Shown in pieces: positions 53,609 through 62,003 of a DNA stretch of 64,000 bases. This stretch comes from Nostoc sp. TCL26-01 (GTDB taxonomy: Bacteria; Cyanobacteriota; Cyanobacteriia; Cyanobacteriales; Nostocaceae): contig NZ_CP040297.1 of NCBI RefSeq assembly GCF_013393945.1, forward strand, positions 2,062,804 to 2,126,803, written 5' to 3'. Made by a program: the position numbers and the translations under genes. The notes beneath the pieces were generated by a model. It saw nothing but the letters and a program-made list of their open reading frames with translations, made no database searches and was not told the DNA's origin. Position 1 is the first letter of the stretch; every line of letters starts with the position of its first letter.

Positions 53609-54177
53609 GTTATTGCCAAGGTAAGAGTAAAGCCACAGTAAAAATTACCTGGAGTAAAGGGGATAAAGAGAGTGTTACCAGTGAGTATCCTGCTGTAGAT
53701 GTATTTGCAGAACTCTCCTATTCATACAGAATTACCTATCATCACGATGTAGTGGCTAACAGCAATAATTTTGTAGACTCCTACGATTCATTCAAGGATT
53801 TAGGTGTACTAGAAGAACCCATTTCTTATCAGCTTGTTTCTAGTAGTGACAAAAAAATAGTAGACCTAGTTGTTACCTCTGGCAATCCAACAAAAACCAC
53901 CACGATTGTGATGGCAAGAAACTCAAGTTATGGTTCAAATTTTAGTAATTTGCAGTTAGTACAAAGTGAGCTTTATACCGAGGTAAACGTAGTTGATCAG
54001 AAAGGGACGGTTAAGATACTGCGTCCCGGCAACGCAACTTGGATTGTTACTTGTGACGACGACTGTAAGCCCGGTGAAATTAAATGTGAGCATCCTGGAT
54101 ATCCTGGATTTTGCTGTATTCCCTGCCAAGCTACAGCCAGTAAGATTAATAATTTAGCTGCAAGGGTGGGTAGATAA
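53605..54177 (+). CDS. Island operon protein with Cys-rich C-terminus
   Basis: A 190-residue beta-rich protein. It ends in a compact cysteine cluster (CDDDCKPGEIKCEHPG, then FCCIPC), eight Cys including the start of the motif, suggesting disulfides or a metal knuckle. The ATG overlaps the previous stop by 4 bases. Similar Cys-rich tails occur in uncharacterised cyanobacterial proteins I recall, without known function. Possibly part of an extracellular appendage. Confidence 0.58.
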   Translation: MSYCQGKSKATVKITWSKGDKESVTSEYPAVDVFAELSYSYRITYHHDVVANSNNFVDSYDSFKDLGVLEEPISYQLVSSSDKKIVDLVVTSGNPTKTTTIVMARNSSYGSNFSNLQLVQSELYTEVNVVDQKGTVKILRPGNATWIVTCDDDCKPGEIKCEHPGYPGFCCIPCQATASKINNLAARVGR

Positions 54178-54180
54178 TCA

Positions 54181-54432
54181 ATGGCACAGTGCAAAGATAT
54201 CGACGCAGCGCTAGCAAGATTAGAGCGCAAAATTGACGCTCAAAATAAACGTATTGGAGAGTTAGAGAAAGAACAGAAAAGATGTTGTAACGACAATAAA
54301 AATAATAAAAATCAAAACTTAGATGACATATATAACAGACTGAACAAGCTTGAGAGCTATTGCCAAAGTATTGAAAATCTATTTAGTCAAATAGCAAACT
54401 TATTTAAACCGATAATTCAGATATTTAAATAA
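54181..54432 (+). CDS. Small coiled-coil protein
   Basis: An 83-residue, fully helical protein with heptads (ALARLERKIDAQNKRIGELE) and a CC pair at about residue 37, then IYNRLNKLESYCQSIENLF. It lies between the Cys-rich and the 832-residue genes with 3- and 1-base gaps. Possibly an oligomerisation factor or scaffold. Confidence 0.6.
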   Translation: MAQCKDIDAALARLERKIDAQNKRIGELEKEQKRCCNDNKNNKNQNLDDIYNRLNKLESYCQSIENLFSQIANLFKPIIQIFK

Positions 54433-54433
54433 T

Positions 54434-56932
54434 ATGCCATTACCACCACAAACACAGTCTGGGAGATTGGTACTAGAGTCGCTAACCAGTCTCTCTAAGG
54501 AACTAAAATTTTATTCCGAGGGATTTAAAGCATCACGTAAACTCAAGGCAACGATAGCAGAAATTGACCAAATAAAACGAGGTGTTAGCACTGCTACTTC
54601 TAGTGTAAAAACACTAGAAAAGCAATTTGGTGGCGCTCAGAAAGTGGTGGATGTATTAAATAAAGATGTCAAGGAAAGCAAGAACCTGTGGAATTCATTT
54701 CTTAACAAAGCCGGTGGCACTGCTAACGTAGCGGGTGCGGCTAATGCTGGCGGTACTATAGCCAAAGCGGGAAGCGCGTTAGCTAAGTTCGCTCCCATAC
54801 TAACTGCTCTGGCTGCTGTAGGGATTGCTGTAGCGGTAAACCAAATACAGGGATGGCGTTCTGACCAGAACGAGAAAGGTCTAGCTTTATTAGGTAATGA
54901 TGTCAGCAAGATATTAGGTAAGCTTAACGCTTACCAACAAAGGATTGAAAATAATAACAAAGCAATCAATGACCAAAAACTGGATAACCAGAGAACAAGA
55001 GATAGAGTGTATGGACTAGAAAAGCAACTCGTACCCATCAGGGATAAAGCTAACGATGCCTTGTATGAAGTGAGGCAGGGCAGGAGTATTTTAGAATCAA
55101 AGATATCTGATGCACGGAAATATGCAAATGATGTGCTAGCAGAATCAAGGGGAACAGCATCAAAAATCAACGCACAGATTCAACAACAACAAACATCTAT
55201 TAACAAACAAATTGCAGATATTAACGCCAAGATTGCAGCTTTTACCAATGGCGTTAAAGATAATTTTCAGCAAAACATCACCTCAACCGTTAACAGCATC
55301 AAAGCTGAACTTACTTCACTCAAAGCAACTCAAGCAACAAAATCAGATATTAGTGCTGCAATAGATAAAAATAATTCAATTATTGATAGCAAGATAAAGA
55401 CAAATAACGATGTATTGCAAAATATCCTCAAGCCCGTACAGCAGACAGTAAATACACTGCAAAATGGCTATACAGAAATCACTAAAAATGGTGTTACTAC
55501 TCGATATTTTGATGGAGTAGTAAAGAGTCTTCAGGATACTTACGCTAAATCATTTGAAGCTCAAGCCGTCAAGTGGAATGAAGACCAAAGAAAGTTGTCC
55601 GATAATTTTCTAAACCAATTAAAGCAAGGTAATGCTACGTCAGATCTAATTAAACAAGGAATAAAAGATGTAGACAAACAGGTTAACGATTTTATCAGGG
55701 ACGTAGAAAGGAAGACGGCTCTTATTGACACAGTAAAGCCTGATATAGACAAACTCAGGAAAGACATCGAAAGTGATTTAAACAAAGATAACAATCGATT
55801 AACTACATTAGAGACAAAGATACGGGAGATGGAGAAGGTGAACACTGAAGGCAATAAAAAACTAGACCAAATCCTACCCAAGCTTGACCAAATTATTCCT
55901 ACACTTGCAGGAATTCCCCTTATCCCTGGCAGAGTAGCAGATACATTGAAGCCTTCTATTCCTACACTTCCTCAGATAGAAAACTCTGTGGGTACTGCAA
56001 TGTGTAAAAACCTAAGAACAGGTTGTGGTAAACAAGCAATTGACGACGCTGTAGGCAATGTTCTTGGTAATAGTAATAACAATACTAACGCTTTACTTAA
56101 TGCGTTGAATACTGGGTTAAACGCTGGAAATTTAGCAACAAGTTTGGCTTTACTTCCAACAATAAACAACAAACTTGGTGAACAAGTTCCCGGTGGCATT
56201 GGTGGCAAATTAAGTAAATTGGGTAAATGGTTGCAGTTTGATAGAGTCTTCGGAATGCTCACCCTTGCGGCAACTATTCATAATGGCGTGATGCTCAGTA
56301 ACGATATTGGAACTACATTAGTAGGAGCTTTAACCAACGTATTAACCGGACTAGGCTTGACGGATGAAGATGGTGCGGGTATCGACGTTGGCAAGATAAT
56401 TGGCGCTTCAATAGAAGGCTTTATACAAAGTCTCATTGGAGCCGCTAACTATAATCGATTAGTGGACGCTTGGGCTAAAGCTAATCGAATTTATCAAGCC
56501 ACAACCAACGTGCTAAATAGTTTTCTGAATCTATCGCAAACTATTTTACAAGCATCTGAGTTGATAGCGGCTTACACAGGCAGAATAGGGAATGCTTTAA
56601 GAAAGAGTGGCGTTATCCTAGAAAACGCTTATGGCTGGATGAATCCCCAGCCTAAATTCAATCGAGTCACCAAATTTTTAGAGGGACTGCAAACTACCGC
56701 TTCTACCGTGCAGATGGTTACTCAAGTTCCCTTGGATGTGATTAACGCCACCACTGAATTCACAACAGCTTCTACTGACTTTGTTAAAGCCATCAAAGAA
56801 GATAATAAACCAGAGAATAAATCTACACCCACACCAGAACCCGACGAACTAAAAGCCAAAGAAACTCAGTCTAAGACTGATTCTCAACCATTGAATTTTG
56901 ATTTTTCAGATTTATTCGATGGAGAGGACTAA
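54434..56932 (+). CDS. 832-residue coiled-coil/membrane protein (tape-measure-like candidate)
   Basis: Residues 1-95 are helical (LSKELKFYSEGFKASRKLKA). Ala/Gly-rich hydrophobic helices at about 100-140 (LTALAAVGIAVAVNQIQGW) are followed by a long coiled coil at about 150-500. Further hydrophobic segments come at 600-680 (GMLTLAATIHNGVMLSNDIG), and the tail is acidic (SDLFDGED). Length, coiled coil and internal hydrophobic helices are reminiscent of tape-measure proteins, but no family is recognised. It is the largest gene of the island; its stop overlaps the next start (TAATG). Confidence 0.55.
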   Translation: MPLPPQTQSGRLVLESLTSLSKELKFYSEGFKASRKLKATIAEIDQIKRGVSTATSSVKTLEKQFGGAQKVVDVLNKDVKESKNLWNSFLNKAGGTANVAGAANAGGTIAKAGSALAKFAPILTALAAVGIAVAVNQIQGWRSDQNEKGLALLGNDVSKILGKLNAYQQRIENNNKAINDQKLDNQRTRDRVYGLEKQLVPIRDKANDALYEVRQGRSILESKISDARKYANDVLAESRGTASKINAQIQQQQTSINKQIADINAKIAAFTNGVKDNFQQNITSTVNSIKAELTSLKATQATKSDISAAIDKNNSIIDSKIKTNNDVLQNILKPVQQTVNTLQNGYTEITKNGVTTRYFDGVVKSLQDTYAKSFEAQAVKWNEDQRKLSDNFLNQLKQGNATSDLIKQGIKDVDKQVNDFIRDVERKTALIDTVKPDIDKLRKDIESDLNKDNNRLTTLETKIREMEKVNTEGNKKLDQILPKLDQIIPTLAGIPLIPGRVADTLKPSIPTLPQIENSVGTAMCKNLRTGCGKQAIDDAVGNVLGNSNNNTNALLNALNTGLNAGNLATSLALLPTINNKLGEQVPGGIGGKLSKLGKWLQFDRVFGMLTLAATIHNGVMLSNDIGTTLVGALTNVLTGLGLTDEDGAGIDVGKIIGASIEGFIQSLIGAANYNRLVDAWAKANRIYQATTNVLNSFLNLSQTILQASELIAAYTGRIGNALRKSGVILENAYGWMNPQPKFNRVTKFLEGLQTTASTVQMVTQVPLDVINATTEFTTASTDFVKAIKEDNKPENKSTPTPEPDELKAKETQSKTDSQPLNFDFSDLFDGED

Positions 56933-57792
56933 TGGCAGATTTACCAGAAGGTTTTGACAATATTGAGCATTTACAGAAAACTTGGAATCAAGAACATAAT
57001 CGTCGGGTTGATAGATACTTTAAAGATGTGCAAGGGAATGGTGATTTGTCGGGTGTTAGACCATCTTTAAAGCTAGCTTGTCGGGCTTTAGACAATGATA
57101 ATATGTACGCATCTTGGATGCGTTCAGACCTGTTTTATAACATCATGGGCTATGGGCGTAAAAATTTAGCTGTTTTTTATGGCAGTAAATTTGATAACGC
57201 CCCTAGTGTTGCCGGGCATCCACAACTATTTTTCGTGTTTTCTCAAGATGAGTCAGCATCTCCACCAGAAGAATCACCGATACAGCATGAAAAATCAGTA
57301 AGATTGATGAAATTCTCTTGCATCTCTGGTGATGATGATGGGAGTACCAAACCTGCCATTACTAAAGCAAATATGACAGAAATTGCTAATGAAATTAAAG
57401 GTATATTTCTGTCAGGTAATAGGGGGATAACTTACACTGCTGGAAATAAATCAGCTTCGTACACTGACCCTGAAAATGGGTTTGCAAAAGGCAATTACTT
57501 ATTAGTTAACAGTCGTGCTGATGGTATAGAAATCTATCAAAAAATTTGCAATGTGATTGATGTACCATTCAAGCAAGAAAAGCTGATCGTCAATGACCCA
57601 GACAAACCCAGCACAACAACCGCATCAGCAGGTAAAATCACGATTTTAGGTAAACAGGTGCAAAACCGCAGGTACAGACCTGTAGCAGTCCTTAGATTCA
57701 GGAGCGCTTACATATCTTTGGGGAATCTCATCCCACCAATATTTTTGATAGACACAACACTCCGAAATACTGGATTAGTCCGTTATCCGTGA
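56932..57792 (+). CDS. Island operon protein with frame break near its 3' end
   Basis: 286 residues in the 0-frame, no family recognised (SLKLACRALDNDNMYASWM, NLAVFYGSKFDNAP, GNRGITYTAGNKSASYTD). The last 22 residues look non-native. The heptamer T TTG GGG at 57717-57723 is in register, and a -1 slip there gives ESHPTNIFDRHNTPKYWISP and on to TAA at 57846-57848, a more protein-like end (305 residues). This is either programmed frameshifting or a one-base deletion. Confidence 0.55.
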   Translation: MADLPEGFDNIEHLQKTWNQEHNRRVDRYFKDVQGNGDLSGVRPSLKLACRALDNDNMYASWMRSDLFYNIMGYGRKNLAVFYGSKFDNAPSVAGHPQLFFVFSQDESASPPEESPIQHEKSVRLMKFSCISGDDDGSTKPAITKANMTEIANEIKGIFLSGNRGITYTAGNKSASYTDPENGFAKGNYLLVNSRADGIEIYQKICNVIDVPFKQEKLIVNDPDKPSTTTASAGKITILGKQVQNRRYRPVAVLRFRSAYISLGNLIPPIFLIDTTLRNTGLVRYP

Positions 57793-57818
57793 GGTTTAAC
57801 CAGTGTCAAGGGGTAACT

Positions 57819-57922
57819 GTGGCAAACAATAACGATAAAAACCTATAAGGTTTCCATAGAAAATTCTAAGGATTTTAACGGGCTAGAGTTGGTGAAAACT
57901 GTAACCATCACCAATAAAAATT
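57819..57922 (+). pseudogene. Small broken ORF between operon genes
   Basis: GTG at 57819 has AAGGGG at a good distance and reads MANNNDKN, then hits TAA. One base less in the A5 run at about 57837-57841 would continue as TYKVSIENSKDFNGLELV and end at TAG inside the start of the next gene. It is either a frameshifted small gene or the decayed tail of the preceding one. Confidence 0.35.
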
Positions 57923-58504
57923 ATGGGGTTTAGAGACCTAAATCGTTATCCAGCCCAGAAAGCTCGGTATGACAAATATAAGGAATGGCTAGATTCCACT
58001 CCCCAGCAGCGCCAAGCCAAATATGCCGCTATCACCGATGAAACTAAGCGGGTGAAGACAGAAAGAGAAAAAGGTTATGTTTCTCCGTTTGGCACTGCTG
58101 GCAATACCAAGATTTATTTGCCTGCCCGATTAATCAAGGATGGACAAAGTGGTCAAGGATCTGGAGTAGCTCTCGCACTTCGTGGGCTACTGGCTAACTA
58201 CACTACGACTGCTACCGAATTTGCTGCATTAACCACGCCAATTCTGATTGATGCGAATAAATTTAATTTTGCCAAGCTAACGCTCACTTCTGTTGTACCT
58301 GCAACTACCAAAAAAGCTAGTCGCATCACTGGTGCTGAATACAAAAAACCTGACGTAGATTCTGTTACCTGTGCTTTTGGACAGAATACTGGTGGACAAG
58401 CTTATGACGCGGCTGTTTTAGCTATCAAGGGTGAAACGGCTTTCGCTACCTTCACTGGAGGGAATGGCGGTAAAAATCGGTTTAGGTTCACTCCTGAAGG
58501 CTAA
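57923..58504 (+). CDS. Island operon protein, unknown
   Basis: A 193-residue protein. The N-terminus is charged and helical (DLNRYPAQKARYDKYKEWLD), and the rest is Thr/Ala/Gly-rich and probably beta (IYLPARLIKDGQSGQGSG, FTGGNGGKNRFRFTPEG). No signal peptide. The stop and the next ATG share a base. No family recognised; virion-like composition. Confidence 0.58.
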   Translation: MGFRDLNRYPAQKARYDKYKEWLDSTPQQRQAKYAAITDETKRVKTEREKGYVSPFGTAGNTKIYLPARLIKDGQSGQGSGVALALRGLLANYTTTATEFAALTTPILIDANKFNFAKLTLTSVVPATTKKASRITGAEYKKPDVDSVTCAFGQNTGGQAYDAAVLAIKGETAFATFTGGNGGKNRFRFTPEG

Positions 58505-58767
58505 TGAGCAAGATAGCAGAACGAACTGGGATTATTTGGACTCCAGATGATCCGTTAGACCTGCTATCCGTCGATGTTGATGGCAACTGCTCTGAAGCTG
58601 ATTTTCAGGGAATGCTTGCCATCAATCAAGCGGGTAGAGATTGGTTAACTGGGACAATTGACACGGTTGAATACCTGGATATGTTGGAGTATTACGGCAT
58701 CCCTGATCCGTTTGAGATTGTAGACGAGTTTGCTGATCATGTTGATTTTGTAATTTCTCACGGATAA
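58504..58767 (+). CDS. Small acidic island protein
   Basis: An 87-residue, strongly acidic protein (LDLLSVDVDGNCSEADFQGM, EYLDMLEYYGIPDPFEIVDE). Its start overlaps the previous stop by one base. No family recognised; the charge could suit a chaperone or scaffold. Confidence 0.58.
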   Translation: MSKIAERTGIIWTPDDPLDLLSVDVDGNCSEADFQGMLAINQAGRDWLTGTIDTVEYLDMLEYYGIPDPFEIVDEFADHVDFVISHG

Positions 58768-58772
58768 AAACA

Positions 58773-59264
58773 GTGAGAGTCGTTGAATTAAGTAATAGTG
58801 CTAATTGGCAAAGTATTTACTCTACCACTGTTAACGCTGTTCAAGTTCCCATGCAGGATGGAAAATATCTCATGAATCCTATTCCTGAGATAGTCGTTCC
58901 TTTTGTAGTAGATAAATTCATTCTGGCTATTAGCGTTGATACTGATGTCCCGACAGACTCTATCTGGAGGTTTGCTGGATATATCAATCAAAGAATTAGT
59001 ACTGGGCTTGTTGTTGGCGGTGGTCAGGATGCAACGACAGTTAATGGTCGTCCACTATTTTTAGACCAAGTAAACTTGATTCTCTTTCAGAAAATTTCTA
59101 CATCCTACGCTGTCAGTATCAAGGTTCCCAGGTGGTTTCCGCGTGCATCTGTGAATATCTGGGAGTACACCGGAGTAGACGACACATCTGAGGAAATATT
59201 GCTGACTCAGGAATTTGCAAATATTAATTTCAGACTTGACCAGATACAAAGTCAGCTTTCATGA
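58773..59264 (+). CDS. Island operon protein, beta-rich
   Basis: A 163-residue protein rich in strands (IVVPFVVDKFILAISVDTDV, SIWRFAGYINQRISTG, YAVSIKVPRWFPRASVNIWE) with a short C-terminal helix (RLDQIQSQLS). GTG (58773) is the start; 5 bases separate it from the previous stop, and it overlaps the next gene by 4 bases. No family recognised. Confidence 0.56.
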   Translation: MRVVELSNSANWQSIYSTTVNAVQVPMQDGKYLMNPIPEIVVPFVVDKFILAISVDTDVPTDSIWRFAGYINQRISTGLVVGGGQDATTVNGRPLFLDQVNLILFQKISTSYAVSIKVPRWFPRASVNIWEYTGVDDTSEEILLTQEFANINFRLDQIQSQLS

Positions 59265-59713
59265 ATACTTTTATTGCTACTACTCCACAGCCCACAGCAC
59301 CTAGTCAGCCTACAATTACACTTACCCTAGAATCAACGGGTATTTTTTTAGGTGCTTTGGTAAGCTTCTCTGTACTTGTGGCGGGTTTTACAAAGATTGT
59401 TACTAACTTTAACTTAATTAATATCAGCATCAAGGAATTGAGGCAGGATATTAACGCGAATACTCAAGCATTAAGCCAATTAAATGTTTTACATTCTGAA
59501 GTGCTGAAGTTAGATAAAAAATTCGACTTGCATCTACAGGATTACATCAATTATAAAGATGCTAATCTTATTCATCTCAACGGGCTAGAAAAACAGATTG
59601 GGCATAACTGGATCAAAACTGAGAAAGCACTGGCAGAACAGAAAGCCGAAATCAAGGAAATACAAGGTTTTCTGCAAAAGCATCACTTTACTGTCCGTGA
59701 AAGTCATTTATAG
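59261..59713 (+). CDS. Membrane-anchored coiled-coil protein (holin/spanin-like size)
   Basis: A 150-residue protein. A Pro/Thr-rich N-terminus is followed by one hydrophobic helix (about 26-46, GIFLGALVSFSVLVAG) and then a long helix-rich region (ELRQDINANTQALSQLNVLH, KTEKALAEQKAEIKEIQGFL). Size and topology resemble small phage membrane proteins, but no homology is claimed. It is the last gene of the operon; its stop is 12 bases from the island boundary, so the element is very compact here. Confidence 0.58.
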   Translation: MNTFIATTPQPTAPSQPTITLTLESTGIFLGALVSFSVLVAGFTKIVTNFNLINISIKELRQDINANTQALSQLNVLHSEVLKLDKKFDLHLQDYINYKDANLIHLNGLEKQIGHNWIKTEKALAEQKAEIKEIQGFLQKHHFTVRESHL

Positions 59714-60118
59714 ACTCTCTGGGGATTCATCCAAATACACCCGATGCACTTGTTCGCCTTTTAATAATGAGCGATGGGGATGAATATCATTTTGTTCAGT
59801 AGTGCGTGATGGGTAGATGATCACAGCTTGCCAATCGCTAAACCTGTTGCGGTTACGATAGAAATATAGTGAAGATTCCGCAAAGACTCTTTCGTAAAGC
59901 TGTTCATCGGTTTGGAATTGTACTTCACAAAAATATACAACTCCTGCACCTTGATTTTCTGGTGGGAGGAACACGCCATCAATTTCAAATCTCGGTTCTT
60001 TAACTGCTACTGAATCGAATCGGTAAGCATCTGCATTGCTTGGAGGTGTCTCTAGTAATTGAAACAACAGTGTAGGCGATTGTTGAAATAGTTTGTAAAA
60101 GATTGAATCTCGACGCAT
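59708..60118 (-). pseudogene. Rpn-family nuclease gene, N-terminal half (split by the mobile island)
   Basis: 136 codons starting MRRDSIFYKLFQQSPTLLF, the typical Rpn-family start, with the nuclease core FEIDGVF (D47) and YFCEVQFQ (E65, Q67). Native sequence runs to VYLDE (residue 131); the last five residues are encoded by island DNA before a stop. The C-terminal half is at 45361-45840. The truncated product keeps the whole catalytic domain, so residual activity cannot be excluded. Confidence 0.87.
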
Positions 60119-60209
60119 GAAGTTAGTATTATCACCCTATGTTCTCCATATTACCAGTGTGCCGAGTAATCCCTATCAAAACACCCGCATTCTTCACAAG
60201 TAGCGGTAA

Positions 60210-60263
60210 AGGCGGGTTGACAAAAATATTCAATTATTTACGAATATTTCGCTTAACCCGCCT
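60210..60263. repeat. Short inverted-repeat element, family B, copy 2
   Basis: AGGCGGGTT and AACCCGCCT arms enclose an interior with TTTACGAATATTTCGCTT, matching the pattern of the copy at 10892-10953. It lies between the Rpn half and the ChaB-like gene. Confidence 0.65.
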
Positions 60264-60276
60264 CGACAATCTTTTT

Positions 60277-61044
60277 TTATACTCCTACTTTCGCCTTTGA
60301 CCAAACACCATTTTCGTCTTCATCAAATTTTTGATGCACAACTTCCCATGCGGCTTGTTCTGCTGTGAATTCGTCATTCGTACTATTTAAAACGGCATTA
60401 TAACGCTCGATGAAAGTATTTTGTGCTTCTTGGGAAAGGTGACAACGCACTTCCGGAGATAGGTCTTCTGGACTATTGCAAGGGCCAGGACAAGGATGAG
60501 CTAAGGCTTTATCAATTGTGTTAATTTCCTCAGCACCAGCACTTTCAAGCAGTAACTGAAACTCTCCTGAGCGATCGCCTGGGACTTCAGCTAACAACAA
60601 AAACTCCCCAGCTTGTAACCGAGTTTGGTAGATTGCGGCTTTATCTTCTGGCATTCCTAATGTGGTGAGAACAGAGACTAAACCAGCACCTGCACTGCCG
60701 GCGATCGCACCACTCGCAGCCCCTAGTAAGATAGCACTAATGGGCCCAGCTGCCACAATGGGGCCGACGAAAGGAATAAACAGTACACCCACGCCTGTAA
60801 GTAGGCTGAGGAATGAACCAAACAAGGAACCAAAAATCGCTCCTGTACGTAAACCACCTAAAATTACATCTCTTTTGGTGATGAAGCCAGCAATCCGAGT
60901 TTCTGACTGGAAGTTTCTCCCCATGACGGAAATATGATCTCTGGGTACACCCCTGTCTAACAAACGTCTAATCACATCATCAATTTGCTGCTGCTCTTTG
61001 AATACAGCAGATATAGTACGTTCTGCTTGATATACTTCTGTCAC
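60277..61044 (-). CDS. YflT-like stress membrane protein with C-terminal ChaB domain
   Basis: A 255-residue protein. Residues 1-55 resemble the general-stress YflT/GS17M fold ([20 protein letters not shown], then DHISVMGRN). Gly/Ala-rich hydrophobic segments lie at about 75-135 ([20 protein letters not shown]), followed by a second alpha/beta stretch. From about 195 a ChaB-like domain ends [20 protein letters not shown]. Both parts occur in stress-related proteins; molecular function unknown. It sits next to dps and a low-temperature-induced-like gene on the same strand, though repeats separate them. Confidence 0.75.
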   Translation of the reverse strand: MTEVYQAERTISAVFKEQQQIDDVIRRLLDRGVPRDHISVMGRNFQSETRIAGFITKRDVILGGLRTGAIFGSLFGSFLSLLTGVGVLFIPFVGPIVAAGPISAILLGAASGAIAGSAGAGLVSVLTTLGMPEDKAAIYQTRLQAGEFLLLAEVPGDRSGEFQLLLESAGAEEINTIDKALAHPCPGPCNSPEDLSPEVRCHLSQEAQNTFIERYNAVLNSTNDEFTAEQAAWEVVHQKFDEDENGVWSKAKVGV

Positions 61045-61059
61045 AGAAATTACTCCTTA

Positions 61060-61223
61060 AGTCATTAGTCAATAGTCAATAGTCAATAGTCATTAGTCAA
61101 TAGTCATTGGTCATGACTCACTCTCTCACTCCCTCCCTCCCTCACTCTCTCACTCCCTCACTCAGCACTCAGCACGGGCTAAACGCCCCGCTACCGCTAA
61201 CAGCACTCAGCACTCAGCACTCT
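61060..61223. repeat. Heptamer array and REP-like hairpin
   Basis: 61063-61110 is a TGACTAT-class array (reverse orientation). 61110-61165 is CTCACTCC-type low complexity. 61165-61215 is a reverse copy of the GCGGGGCG/TTTAGCCC unit, almost identical to that at 8110-8150. Confidence 0.75.
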
Positions 61224-61763
61224 CTATACACCCACAGGAGTTTTAGTTTTTGCTGCTGGTTGTTTACCACTTGGTTCTACTGGCTGTCCTTCAATAAATG
61301 AGCGCAGCATCCAAGCGATCTCTTCGTGTTCTTCCATTAGTCCAGTCAAAAAGTCAGCAGTTCCTTCATCATGGAACTCTTCACTACTTGTGTCGATATG
61401 CTCTCTTAAGTTGCGAACAATCGATTCGTGGTCTTCTACTAGTTGTGCTACCATTCCCGTTGCATTGGGAACATCTCCGGCGTGTTCCTTGAGGGTAGCC
61501 ACTTTGAGAAACCCTTCCATTGTACCTATGGGATAACCACCGAGGGTACGGACACGTTCAGCGATCGCATCAATATTTTCTGTCAATTTCTCGTAGTGTT
61601 CTTCCCACAATTCATGTAAAGTACGGAATTGAGGCCCGACAACGTCCCAATGGTATTTTTTTGTTTTTACCAGTAGTAAGTAAGAATCTGCTAAATCTTG
61701 ATTCAACAGATTAATTACACCTTGACGTTGCTCGTCTGTTAAACCAATGTTGATTTTAGGCAT
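61224..61763 (-). CDS. Dps-family DNA-protection/ferritin-like protein
   Basis: A 179-residue four-helix protein. The ferroxidase-site pattern at subunit interfaces is intact: H38 (KYHWDV), H50, E54 (in a position usually Asp), D65 and E69 (NIDAIAER). Such proteins oxidise and store iron and protect DNA under starvation or peroxide stress as dodecamers. The C-terminal 20 residues (GKQPAAKTKTPVGV) form a flexible tail. It is slightly longer than the minimal Dps. Confidence 0.9.
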   Translation of the reverse strand: MPKINIGLTDEQRQGVINLLNQDLADSYLLLVKTKKYHWDVVGPQFRTLHELWEEHYEKLTENIDAIAERVRTLGGYPIGTMEGFLKVATLKEHAGDVPNATGMVAQLVEDHESIVRNLREHIDTSSEEFHDEGTADFLTGLMEEHEEIAWMLRSFIEGQPVEPSGKQPAAKTKTPVGV

Positions 61764-61893
61764 TGCTTTTTCTTCCTTGGTGACTCATGTATTAAGTTCC
61801 CAAAAATCAGGCTATATCAACATCAATCACAAGAAAGATTATCCTTTGATCAAAACTACAACTAAAGGATTAGGTTTGTATATAAAAAACGAT

Positions 61894-61931
61894 AGTAGAT
61901 ATCTCAATTTTTGAAAATTAAGATATCTACT
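61894..61931. terminator. Strong hairpin downstream of the low-temperature-induced-like gene
   Basis: Perfect 11-bp arms AGTAGATATCT / AGATATCTACT with an inner AATTTT/AAAATT stem. It lies 73 bases past the stop of the minus-strand gene ending at 62004 and is its likely terminator. Confidence 0.55.
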
Positions 61932-62003
61932 TAAAATGATAAGATTGGTAATTGCTAATGGGTAATAGGTAATGAGTCAGAATTTATTCTTATTACCAAC
62001 ACA

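Larger units (their letters stand above)
45840..59729. mobile_element. 13.9-kb integrated mobile island inserted in an Rpn gene
   Basis: Boundaries come from the split Rpn gene: ATTCA at 45840-45844 and 59725-59729 are the two copies of a 5-bp direct repeat, and excision between them restores the Rpn reading frame. Contents from left: IS110-like transposase, structured non-coding stretch, four small minus-strand genes, an operator and a ribbon-helix-helix-like gene, a winged-helix-like gene, a DUF-like gene, a minimal tyrosine integrase with a coupled small gene, and an eleven-gene plus-strand operon with tail-fibre-like and coiled-coil/membrane proteins. No terminase, portal, capsid, packaging or conjugation ATPase is recognised. 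The ends carry no obvious long inverted repeats. Which recombinase moved it is unknown. Confidence 0.85.

Noticed and set aside
45840-59729. Complete prophage
   Set aside because: No terminase, portal, capsid, protease or lysis enzyme could be recognised, so only an island with appendage-like genes is claimed.
45840-59729. Integrative conjugative element
   Set aside because: No relaxase, coupling ATPase or type IV secretion gene is visible.
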